From NCBI GenBank assembly GCA_900557435.1, contig USSH01000039.1:1-12601 (forward strand): a DNA stretch of 12,601 bases, read 5' to 3'. The notes under the pieces were generated by a model. It saw nothing but the letters and a program-made list of their open reading frames with translations, was not told where the DNA came from and searched no databases. How positions within the stretch are numbered: the first letter of the stretch is position 1; each line of letters begins with the position of its first letter. This document shows, piece by piece, positions 1-5,694 of the stretch. The stretch is from an uncultured Coprococcus sp. Lineage in GTDB: Bacteria > Bacillota > Clostridia > Lachnospirales > Lachnospiraceae. Position numbers and translations under genes: made by a program.

Positions 1-797
1 TAGGCAGTCCGCTTCATCTTCAGCGGATCTCTCTTAATATACTGACAAATGCCATCAAGTACAACAAGCCGGGCGGAACGGCAGAGGCGTGGATGGACGA
101 GATACCTGTAGACGACAGGCATTCCAACTATGTGTTCAGGATAGCTGACACAGGAGTCGGAATGAGCCAGAAGTTCATCAGTCATCTGTTCGAGCCGTTT
201 TCAAGGGAGCACACAGATGCGGGAACAAAGTATCAGGGAACAGGTCTTGGCATGGCTATCACAAAGGAACTTCTTGACCTAATGGGAGGAAGCATTGAGG
301 TTGACAGTAAGCCGGGTGTGGGTTCTACATTTACTGTGAAGATACCGTTTGAGATTTGCACAGATGTCACTGAGCCGGTGATACCGGAGGATCATGAAGC
401 GGTCAGGCTTGATGGAATGAAGATACTGTTAGTTGAGGATAATTTACTCAATATGGAGATAGCAGCTTTTATGGTGGAGACGGCTGGTGCATTGACTACA
501 ACTGCGGCAAATGGCCGGGAGGCTGTTGAGATATACAGATCACACCCTGCTGGAAGCTTTGATGTGATACTCATGGATGTGATGATGCCAGAGATGGATG
601 GACTTGAGGCCACCAGGCAGATAAGAAGCTCGGATCTTGAAGATGCAGAAACTATTCCGATCATCGCTATGACGGCAAATGCATTTTCAGAGGATGTGAA
701 GAAGTGCAAGGCGGCGGGTATGAATGAGCATATAGCAAAGCCACTTGATGCAGATAGGGCATTGCATATAATTGCCAGATACAGACATAAAATGTAA
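1..797 (+). CDS. Hybrid sensor histidine kinase/response regulator, C-terminal part
   Basis: The reading frame is already open at base 3, so the gene continues beyond the left edge; the ATG at 93 is internal. The visible part begins in the HATPase_c domain: the N-box ([15 protein letters not shown], about bases 36-80), the G1 box (DTGVGM), the F box (FEPF) and the G2 box (GTGLGMAI). After a linker of about 20 residues comes a complete receiver domain: acidic pair in LLVEDN, phospho-acceptor Asp in [11 protein letters not shown] (codon 576-578), conserved Thr in AMTANAF and Lys in AKPL. It ends shortly after the receiver, with no Hpt or output domain. By family knowledge the kinase core autophosphorylates on a His (outside the window) and passes phosphate to the receiver Asp. 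The N-terminal sensor and signal are unseen. All ATP-binding boxes look intact. Confidence 0.95.
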   Translation, partial: GSPLHLQRISLNILTNAIKYNKPGGTAEAWMDEIPVDDRHSNYVFRIADTGVGMSQKFISHLFEPFSREHTDAGTKYQGTGLGMAITKELLDLMGGSIEVDSKPGVGSTFTVKIPFEICTDVTEPVIPEDHEAVRLDGMKILLVEDNLLNMEIAAFMVETAGALTTTAANGREAVEIYRSHPAGSFDVILMDVMMPEMDGLEATRQIRSSDLEDAETIPIIAMTANAFSEDVKKCKAAGMNEHIAKPLDADRALHIIARYRHKM

Positions 798-828
798 CAT
801 TATACACGATCAAGGATATAAACAAGAA

Positions 829-890
829 AAAGCAGTCTGCGTACATCGCCAGTGTTATACATGGTGATGATCCGTCAGGCTGCTTTTATA
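829..890. terminator. Bidirectional terminator hairpin between convergent genes
   Basis: An 11 bp outer stem with one G-T wobble (829-839 with 876-886) encloses a second 8 bp stem with one wobble (844-851 with 862-869) and a 10-base loop. T runs flank both sides: TTTTATAT on the plus strand and CTTTTTCTTG on the minus strand. It lies between the kinase stop (797) and the symporter stop (894), so it can end transcription from both directions. The internal stem makes it longer than a minimal terminator. Confidence 0.75.
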
Positions 891-893
891 TGT

Positions 894-2216
894 TTAGCCG
901 ATACCTCCGAGCAGGATACCAAGTATCAATACGAGAAGACATACAGGACAGTAGATGTATTTGCAGATAGGAACGAACTTCTCCGTGAATTTCTTTTCTC
1001 TTCCTGTGTTGACCTGCTCCTCAACATATTTTTTGCCACATACCCAGAAGAACATAATTCCGGCAAGCCCTGCACCGAGCGGGCAGATGTAGATGGACAG
1101 AATATCCATCCAGTCTGACACAATACCCTGTATGCAGATTGACACAACAACCGCAATGGCACCAATGATGGCACATGCGGTTTTTCTGCCGACACCCAGT
1201 TTTTCCTGAACAGTTGCAATCGGTGCTTCATACAGATTGATGAGTGATGACAGTCCAGCCATAAACACAGCCACAAAGAAGATGATAGCTATGATATATC
1301 CTCCCGGCATTGATTTGAACAGACAAGGCAGGAAGATGAACAGAAGTCCGGGACCTCCCTGGTTCAGCTGAGCTCCGGCAGTTGCCATCGCGGGTATGAT
1401 GACAAGCGCTGCAAGCATGGCGGCAATGGTATCGAAGAGTGCCACTCGTCCGGCAGCTTCCGGAATGTCCTCGCTGTCGGGAAGGTAGGAGCCGTATATC
1501 AGAGTTCCGTTTCCTGCGACAGACAGTGAGAAGAATGCCTGTCCCAGGGCAAATATCCATGTCTTGGGATCCGCGAGAACCTTTGGTTCTATGCGGAATA
1601 TGTATTTATATCCATCTATTGCACCAGGCTGGCATGCCGCGTATATAGCCAGAATGACGAACAGCACAAAGAATGCAGGCATCAGGATCTTATTTGCCTT
1701 TTCAATGCCATTTCCAACTCCAAACATGAGGATGACGATTCCTATGACGAGGGCTATGATCTGCCATACATTATTGCCAAATGCAGATGCCATGCCGCCA
1801 AATTCAGCGCTGAATCCGTCTATGTCAGCCGGAGCCAGCGTGCTTCCTGTGAAAGCACCGATCATATACTTGAGTATCCATCCCATGACTACGGTGTAGC
1901 CGATTGCCATTGCAAGGGCACCAAGCACAGGTATTCCGCCGAGCAGCTCTCCAAGTTTTCGTTTCCCTTTTCGTTCCATGGCGATTCCAAATGCGTCGAT
2001 TGGTCCAGACCTTGTAGCCCGGCCAAAACTCATCTCGCCAATGACTCCGGTAAATCCTATAAGTACTACAAATATAAAATAGGGGATGAGATAAGATCCG
2101 CCCCCGTACACGGAGACCCTTGTGGGAAACATCCAGATGTTGCCCATTCCCACGGCAGAGCCGATGCAGGCAAGGATGAAGCCCCATTTGTTGTTAAAAG
2201 ATTCTCTGGTTTTCAT
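894..2216 (-). CDS. Neurotransmitter:sodium symporter (NSS/SNF) family transporter
   Basis: 440 aa, about 11 membrane segments. The N-terminus carries the TM1 signature GFILACIGSAVGMGNIWMFP (residues 12-31), followed by the GGGSYLIPYF and GEMSFGR blocks of the NSS family. Members such as LeuT and MhsT import amino acids with sodium; the substrate here cannot be read from sequence. The length fits the shorter 11-TM bacterial branch better than 519-aa LeuT. Aligned to LeuT, the outer-gate Arg30 falls on Met29 in GNIWMFPTR, although an Arg follows at residue 33; this may be a subfamily trait. The start is supported by GGAGGG (plus 2225-2230) 8 nt upstream of the ATG. It is a single-gene unit with its own promoter (2306-2334) and a terminator shared with the upstream kinase. 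Confidence 0.93.
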   Translation of the reverse strand: MKTRESFNNKWGFILACIGSAVGMGNIWMFPTRVSVYGGGSYLIPYFIFVVLIGFTGVIGEMSFGRATRSGPIDAFGIAMERKGKRKLGELLGGIPVLGALAMAIGYTVVMGWILKYMIGAFTGSTLAPADIDGFSAEFGGMASAFGNNVWQIIALVIGIVILMFGVGNGIEKANKILMPAFFVLFVILAIYAACQPGAIDGYKYIFRIEPKVLADPKTWIFALGQAFFSLSVAGNGTLIYGSYLPDSEDIPEAAGRVALFDTIAAMLAALVIIPAMATAGAQLNQGGPGLLFIFLPCLFKSMPGGYIIAIIFFVAVFMAGLSSLINLYEAPIATVQEKLGVGRKTACAIIGAIAVVVSICIQGIVSDWMDILSIYICPLGAGLAGIMFFWVCGKKYVEEQVNTGREKKFTEKFVPICKYIYCPVCLLVLILGILLGGIG

Positions 2217-2217
2217 G

Positions 2218-2250
2218 TCATATTCCCTCCAAAAATGTTTGCCCCCGCAC
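2218..2250 (-). CDS. Possible 10-codon leader peptide upstream of the symporter
   Basis: On the minus strand a perfect anti-16S match, AAGGAGGT (plus 2259-2266), lies 8 nt before a GTG opening a 10-codon frame, MRGQTFLEGI, ended by TGA. The stop is one base before the symporter ATG (TGA-C-ATG), and the frame runs through the symporter's own GGAGGG. This fits a translated leader coupled to the transporter. The composition gives no attenuation signal such as repeated Trp or His codons. The alternative is a chance or standby ribosome site. Confidence 0.3.
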   Translation of the reverse strand: MRGQTFLEGI

Positions 2251-2266
2251 CGCGCCAGACCTCCTT

Positions 2267-2284
2267 AATATCGTGAATATCGTG
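2267..2284. repeat. 9 bp perfect tandem repeat in the symporter leader
   Basis: AATATCGTG occurs twice head-to-tail (2267-2275, 2276-2284). It lies in the predicted 5' leader of the symporter mRNA, just before the strong Shine-Dalgarno-like sequence of the putative leader ORF. Function unknown; it could be a regulator site or chance. Confidence 0.5.
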
Positions 2285-2305
2285 CGAAAATGCGTTAACT
2301 TTATT

Positions 2306-2334
2306 AATATACATGAATTTGCTATGGATGTAAA
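2306..2334 (-). promoter_or_regulatory. Sigma-70/A-type promoter of the symporter gene
   Basis: Read on the minus strand: TTTACA (plus 2329-2334), 17 bp spacer, TATATT (plus 2306-2311). This matches 5 of 6 positions at both -35 and -10. Transcription should begin near 2299, giving a leader of about 80 nt. The degenerate repeats at 2357-2443 sit directly upstream of the -35. Confidence 0.6.
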
Positions 2335-2356
2335 TTAAATCGGGTAAATAAAATTG

Positions 2357-2443
2357 TTTCTTGCGCATTACCCTCTTGTACATTATCCTCTTGTGAATTG
2401 CCTCTTGCGCATTACACTTGCGCATTACCAACATGCAGATTAC
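2357..2443. repeat. Six degenerate 13-15 bp repeats upstream of the symporter promoter
   Basis: Consecutive units resemble CCTCTTGCGCATTAC: 2357-2371, 2372-2386, 2387-2400, 2401-2415, 2416-2428 and 2429-2443. Units 1, 4 and 5 share CTTGCGCATTAC exactly; the others diverge. Several contain the palindrome TGCGCA. The array lies upstream of the predicted -35 of the minus-strand symporter, a position typical of activator sites, but it could also be a decaying tandem duplication. Confidence 0.6.
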
Positions 2444-2468
2444 AATATATTAGGCAAAAATGGGTGGG

Positions 2469-2535
2469 TATTAAAAATGAGTCTGAATTTATTATGAATA
2501 GGGTTGTATATTAAAAGAGAGTCTGGATTTATTAT
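2469..2535. repeat. Pair of 27 bp direct repeats, 40 bp period
   Basis: 2469-2495 and 2509-2535 match at 24 of 27 positions (TATTAAAA..GAGTCTG.ATTTATTAT). The 40 bp period is close to four helical turns, so both copies would face the same side of the DNA. They lie 44-110 bp before the glycosylase start. They may be paired protein sites or duplicated promoter elements; each copy contains a TATTAT hexamer. Confidence 0.55.
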
Positions 2536-2578
2536 CTGTATTTATTATGGATAGATGTCCAACAAGGGAGGCAGAATT

Positions 2579-3145
2579 ATGGGATCACAGAACAAGAAAT
2601 CACAAAAATATGAGCATATAGTACATCCATTTCCACCGCTTTATGATGATGATTCGGAGATACTTATATTGGGAAGTCTGCCATCAGTGAAGTCCAGAGA
2701 GCAGATGTTCTTTTATGGACATCCCCAGAACAGATTCTGGAAGGTTATGAGCAGGGTGCTGGGGGAAGAACTTCCAACCACCATTGAAGAGAAGAAGATC
2801 ATGCTTCATGCACATCACATTGCACTCTGGGATGCCATATACAGCTGCGACATAATAGGTTCAAGTGACAGCAGCATAAAAAATGTAATCCCTACAGATC
2901 TTGGGAAAATAATCAGTTCATCAAAGGTGACAAAAGTCATATGTAATGGAAAGACATCAGGGAAGTATTTTTCAAAATATCAGCAGAAAGAACTCGATAT
3001 GGAACCGGTGATACTTCCATCCACAAGCCCTGCAAATGCAGCATTCTCCGTGGATAAGCTGGTTGAGATCTGGGGGACGGTCATTCCGGATAGCTGTAAA
3101 TCTCTTGAAACTTTTCAAAAGACGGGTGGTAAAAGCCAAATATAA
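2579..3145 (+). CDS. Hypoxanthine/deoxyinosine DNA glycosylase (UDG superfamily, family 6)
   Basis: 188 aa from the chosen ATG, which has GGGAGG 7 nt upstream (2566-2571). An in-frame ATG at 2555 has no RBS. Motifs are GSLPS (32-36), the strongly conserved GHPQNRFW (47-54), LWDAI (83-87) and STSPANA (148-154), the counterpart of the HPSPLS-like motif 2 of uracil-DNA glycosylases. This pattern matches the DNA-deoxyinosine glycosylase family, which excises hypoxanthine arising from adenine deamination and starts base-excision repair. Family 6 lacks the classic motif-1 catalytic Asp/Asn; from memory an Asn nearer the NRFW block is implicated. The closely related Mug-type mismatch glycosylases are the main alternative. 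It appears to be a lone gene. Confidence 0.85.
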   Translation: MGSQNKKSQKYEHIVHPFPPLYDDDSEILILGSLPSVKSREQMFFYGHPQNRFWKVMSRVLGEELPTTIEEKKIMLHAHHIALWDAIYSCDIIGSSDSSIKNVIPTDLGKIISSSKVTKVICNGKTSGKYFSKYQQKELDMEPVILPSTSPANAAFSVDKLVEIWGTVIPDSCKSLETFQKTGGKSQI

Positions 3146-3209
3146 CTGCTCAAATGTAGATATAATGTAAACATAATCTCAACATTTTCTAAAGCTTAAA
3201 AAAGTATGA

Positions 3210-3237
3210 TGTACAATGTAGCAGAATATGTTATTAT
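3210..3237 (+). promoter_or_regulatory. Probable promoter of uppP
   Basis: TGTACA (3210-3215), 16 bp spacer, TATTAT (3232-3237). The -10 is good and the -35 weak. Transcription would start near 3244, immediately before a 10 bp palindrome, leaving a leader of about 94 nt. Confidence 0.4.
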
Positions 3238-3245
3238 AAAGGACG

Positions 3246-3255
3246 CAGCCGGCTG
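3246..3255. promoter_or_regulatory. 10 bp palindrome at the predicted uppP transcript start
   Basis: CAGCCGGCTG is a perfect palindrome within about 10 bases of the predicted start, where a repressor could act. Its GCAGCC half can alternatively pair with GGCTGC about 40 bases downstream (around 3287-3292), forming a leader hairpin. No riboswitch class is recognised. Confidence 0.25.
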
Positions 3256-3337
3256 ACACTGACAATCCAGACACAATGATACAAAAGGCTGCAGCAAGAT
3301 AATCAGAGATTAAGGTCGAATCAGAAGGAGAGAAAAA

Positions 3338-4174
3338 ATGGCACTTAGTTTTATTGAGATACTTAAGGTGGTGTTCCTTGGTATCGTTGAGGGAATCACA
3401 GAGTGGCTGCCAATCAGCAGTACAGGACATATGCTTCTTGTGGATGAGTTCATCACACTTGATGCCAGCGACAGCTTTAAGGATATGTTCTTTGTCATCA
3501 TACAGCTTGGCGCAATACTTGCCGTAGTTACCATATTCTGGAAGAAGATGTGGCCGTTCCAGATGAAAGACAAGACCCAGTCGGTATTCAAGAAGGATAC
3601 TTGGAGCATGTGGTTTAAGACGGTTGTTGCCTGTATACCGGGAGCTGTAGTTACGTTATTGTTTGATGATTTTATTGAGGCTCATCTGCACACCGCAGTG
3701 GTTATATCGATAGCTCTTATATTTTATGGAATTGCATTTATCGTGATCGAGAACTGGAATAAGACCAGGACACCTAAGGTTGAGACGCTGAATGATATTA
3801 CATACAAAACCGCTTTTTTCATAGGAATGTTTCAGGTGCTTTCAATCATCCCGGGAACTTCCCGTTCAGGTGCGACCATCATAGGTGCATTGCTTTTGGG
3901 CGTATCAAGGGTGGCAGCTGCGGAGTTTACATTTTTCCTGGCAGTTCCAGTCATGTTTGGTCTCAGTGCACTTAAGCTTATAAAGTTTGGACTTTCATTT
4001 ACCAGTGCAGAGCTTGCTATACTTATAATAGGATGTGTAGTGGCATATCTTGTTTCTATTGTGGTGATCAAATTCCTTATGGGCTACATCAAGAAACATG
4101 ATTTCAAGATATTTGGATGGTACAGAATAGTTCTTGGAGTTATAGTTCTTTTGTATTTTGCCTTCTTTGCGTAG
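3338..4174 (+). CDS. uppP: Undecaprenyl-diphosphatase UppP (BacA)
   Basis: 278 aa, a usual length for the family, with about eight hydrophobic segments. The signature [18 protein letters not shown] (residues 14-31) gives the paired glutamates E18 and E22, plus S28 and H31. The second signature, [10 protein letters not shown], supplies the catalytic Arg176. These correspond to E17, E21, S27, H30 and R174 of the E. coli enzyme. UppP dephosphorylates undecaprenyl diphosphate at the membrane, recycling the lipid carrier for peptidoglycan and other surface polymers; overproduction gives bacitracin resistance in several bacteria. The start is supported by AAGGAG (3325-3330) 7 nt before the ATG. It is a single-gene unit ended by the hairpin at 4217-4260. 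Confidence 0.97.
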   Translation: MALSFIEILKVVFLGIVEGITEWLPISSTGHMLLVDEFITLDASDSFKDMFFVIIQLGAILAVVTIFWKKMWPFQMKDKTQSVFKKDTWSMWFKTVVACIPGAVVTLLFDDFIEAHLHTAVVISIALIFYGIAFIVIENWNKTRTPKVETLNDITYKTAFFIGMFQVLSIIPGTSRSGATIIGALLLGVSRVAAAEFTFFLAVPVMFGLSALKLIKFGLSFTSAELAILIIGCVVAYLVSIVVIKFLMGYIKKHDFKIFGWYRIVLGVIVLLYFAFFA

Positions 4175-4216
4175 GCTTTTAGATAATACGATACAGAAAT
4201 TGGATAAAATTATAGC

Positions 4217-4260
4217 AAACACCCCATCATCTCAATTGCAAATGTGATGATGGGGTGTTT
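4217..4260. terminator. Bidirectional terminator between uppP and the fructokinase gene
   Basis: A perfect 15 bp stem (4217-4231 with 4246-4260) with a 14-base loop; the arm is AAACACCCCATCATC. A-rich and T-rich ends on both sides let it act for uppP on the plus strand and the ROK gene on the minus strand, whose stops it separates. Confidence 0.85.
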
Positions 4261-4278
4261 GTGTATATAGTTTCCGGT

Positions 4279-5133
4279 TTAGAAAAGGTTCATGGCTCCG
4301 ATGATCCCTTGGTTGCCTTCAAGCTTTGCAGGTACAATATACGTGTTCGTATCCTTTACCTGTGGCATATCAATGTACCCGGAGAGAAGTTCGGTGTAAT
4401 ATTTACGGATCATAGGAAACAGGAATTCATTGGACATGACGCCGCCCCCAAGGACTATCCTCTCAACAGAGTAGCACATGGTATAGTTTACAAGAGCTTC
4501 TGCTATATAGTACGCTTCCAGATCCCATACAGGTGAGTCGGCGGGGATGTCTTTGCCCTTCATCCCAGTTCTTCGCTCCAGCATAGGTCCCGCAGCCAGG
4601 CCCTCAGCACAATTCTGATGAAAACGGCATGAACATTGCATGTCATCGCCATCGCGTCTAGGTATGAGGATATGACCGGTTTCCGGATGCATCATGCCGT
4701 GAATGAGGTGTCCGTCAACTATCACGCCGCCACCTATACCGGTGCCTATGGTGAGATACATTCCGGAATGAAGTCCTTTTAATGCGCCGAACAGAAATTC
4801 GCCCCATGCAGCTGCATTTACGTCTGTATCCACAACTACCAGACACTTAAGAGCCTCGCTGAATGTTCTATAGAAATTGAATCCCTCCCATGCTTTCTTA
4901 GGACTCTTTAAAATGGTTCCATATGATGGGGAATTCTGGTTTACATTTGCCGGTCCGAATGTTCCTATGCCAAGTGCTGATATGTTGTGTTTTTTAAAAT
5001 AGTCTATCATGACAGGAACAGATAGATCAGGCGTATCTGTTGGAATAGATATTCTGTCTATGATGTTCTTGTTTTCATCGCCTATTGCGCATACCATCTT
5101 GGTACCGCCGGCTTCGAGCGCTCCGTAGTACAT
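4279..5133 (-). CDS. ROK-family fructokinase
   Basis: 284 aa. The start at 5133 is chosen over longer in-frame extension because GGAGGAAAA lies directly upstream and the product opens with the canonical GALEAGGTKMVCAIG phosphate loop (residues 4-18). Further features are TFGPANV (58-64), catalytic Asp104 in VVDTDVNAAAWGE, TIGTGIGGG (128-136), and a zinc site formed by H154 in ETGHI with C169, H172 and C175, followed by EGLAAGP. The ETGHILIPRR block and compact length match the ScrK/YdhR-type fructokinases of Firmicutes, which make fructose 6-phosphate from fructose and ATP in the cytoplasm. A related hexose such as mannose cannot be excluded. No sugar transporter is adjacent. It has its own promoter at 5192-5220. 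Confidence 0.92.
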   Translation of the reverse strand: MYYGALEAGGTKMVCAIGDENKNIIDRISIPTDTPDLSVPVMIDYFKKHNISALGIGTFGPANVNQNSPSYGTILKSPKKAWEGFNFYRTFSEALKCLVVVDTDVNAAAWGEFLFGALKGLHSGMYLTIGTGIGGGVIVDGHLIHGMMHPETGHILIPRRDGDDMQCSCRFHQNCAEGLAAGPMLERRTGMKGKDIPADSPVWDLEAYYIAEALVNYTMCYSVERIVLGGGVMSNEFLFPMIRKYYTELLSGYIDMPQVKDTNTYIVPAKLEGNQGIIGAMNLF

Positions 5134-5191
5134 ATTTTCCTCCTCGTTGCTGCAGTAAGACAGCATAAAATAATATAAAAAAGTTATATCT

Positions 5192-5220
5192 ATTATAATA
5201 TGAACACAGATACATGTCAC
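5192..5220 (-). promoter_or_regulatory. Promoter of the ROK fructokinase gene
   Basis: On the minus strand: GTGACA (plus 5215-5220), 17 bp spacer, perfect TATAAT (plus 5192-5197). The predicted start near 5185 gives a 5' leader of about 50 nt. This is a near-consensus housekeeping promoter. Confidence 0.65.
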
Positions 5221-5269
5221 GCATAATGGTGCGAAAAAACAGTAACATGATGTACATTTTTTTGGACAC

Positions 5270-5297
5270 TTGACAAAGTAAGATAGAGCCATATTAG
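5270..5297 (+). promoter_or_regulatory. Promoter of the 34-codon gene
   Basis: Perfect TTGACA (5270-5275), 16 bp spacer, TATTAG (5292-5297). Transcription would start near 5304, about 68 nt before the small ORF. It diverges from the fructokinase promoter about 50 bp away. Confidence 0.55.
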
Positions 5298-5371
5298 GGA
5301 ATGCAGGTGCGGAATGCATTCAAAAAATGTTTTGTAGATACAGTTCAAATGAGCGAACAGGAGGCGTGATT

Positions 5372-5476
5372 ATGTTAAAAGGTTATTTCGTGTCAGATGG
5401 GTATATGGGATATGTGGACGGTCAGTATCAGTTATTTGCTGATGAGAGTGATTATATCGACTATATTGAGAACTAA
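5372..5476 (+). CDS. 34-aa small acidic protein
   Basis: ATG at 5372 with an ideal AGGAGG (5358-5363, 8 nt spacing) and a consensus-like promoter upstream. The product begins MLKGYFVSDGYMGYVDG and ends DESDYIDYIEN. It is rich in Tyr (7 of 34) and Asp/Glu and has no membrane segment or Cys. The YFVSDGYMGYVDG-QYQLFADESDYIDY arrangement looks like short hypothetical proteins I recall from Lachnospiraceae genomes (roughly K-G-Y/F-Y-x-S-x-G-Y-x-G-x-V-x-G-x-Y-x-L-F-A), which is recollection, not a search. Function unknown. There is no clear terminator between it and the MATE gene, but a separate promoter lies at 5513-5540. Confidence 0.7.
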   Translation: MLKGYFVSDGYMGYVDGQYQLFADESDYIDYIEN

Positions 5477-5485
5477 AAGGAACGT

Positions 5486-5511
5486 AACTCGAGTTTATTA
5501 GCTAATTAGCT
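5486..5511. promoter_or_regulatory. Two adjacent palindromes upstream of the MATE promoter
   Basis: AACTCGAGTT (5486-5495) and AGCTAATTAGCT (5500-5511) are perfect 10 and 12 bp palindromes separated by four bases. They end just upstream of the predicted -35 (5513), where a regulator could bind. They lack the GC stem and T run of a terminator. Confidence 0.4.
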
Positions 5512-5512
5512 G

Positions 5513-5540
5513 TTGCTCATTATTATATATGTGTTATGAT
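5513..5540 (+). promoter_or_regulatory. Promoter of the MATE gene, extended -10
   Basis: TTGCTC (5513-5518), 16 bp spacer, TATGAT (5535-5540), with TG at 5532-5533 making an extended -10 (TGtTATGAT). Start near 5547. The leader to the preferred GTG start is about 148 nt. Confidence 0.5.
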
Positions 5541-5573
5541 GCAGTAACGGGTTAGCAGATAAGAGGGTTATTT

Positions 5574-5599
5574 ATACACATATATTAGAATATGTGTAT
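5574..5599. repeat. Inverted repeat in the MATE 5' region
   Basis: ATACACATAT (5574-5583) and ATATGTGTAT (5590-5599) form perfect 10 bp arms around a 6-base spacer. It lies about 27 bases after the predicted transcript start, the usual place for a TetR/MarR-type operator. It would also form a weak AU hairpin in RNA. Confidence 0.5.
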
Positions 5600-5694
5600 T
5601 ATTTGTATTGTATAAAGAAGATACTGCGAGACTATGTATGGGTGAACGATCAGAAAGAATAAGACGTCATAAAAGAATGTCAGAGGAGCGCATA

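Larger units (their letters stand above)
2217..2578. other. Divergent intergenic region between symporter and DNA glycosylase
   Basis: 362 bases without a firm gene. It holds the symporter RBS, a possible leader ORF, a 9 bp tandem repeat, the symporter promoter, the six-unit repeat array and a pair of 27 bp repeats. I could not place a convincing promoter for the plus-strand glycosylase gene: TATTAT hexamers (2490, 2530, 2543) are present without well-spaced -35 boxes. Confidence 0.7.

Noticed and set aside
852..1118. Plus-strand ORFs inside the symporter gene (for example 852-1118, 1439-1648, 1564-1899)
   Set aside because: They are antisense to a clear transporter gene, have no RBS and no recognisable domains.
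2213..2434. 73-codon minus-strand frame whose stop overlaps the symporter ATG (ATGA)
   Set aside because: It starts within the degenerate repeats, has no RBS, and the predicted promoter lies inside it. Its Arg/Lys-rich N-terminus is simply the translated repeat array.
2555..2578. Upstream ATG for the DNA glycosylase
   Set aside because: No RBS precedes it, and the GGGAGG serving ATG 2579 lies inside this extension.
5134..5319. 62-residue N-terminal extension of the fructokinase
   Set aside because: It crosses the predicted promoter and RBS, is Cys-rich and unlike the family, while the internal ATG at 5133 has GGAGG and the canonical first motif.
5540..5560. Mini-ykkC-like (guanidine-II) riboswitch, from ACGG and ACGA loops near 5546 and 5646
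   Set aside because: The flanking bases form only about 3 bp stems around the loops and the spacing is wrong, so the required paired hairpins are absent.
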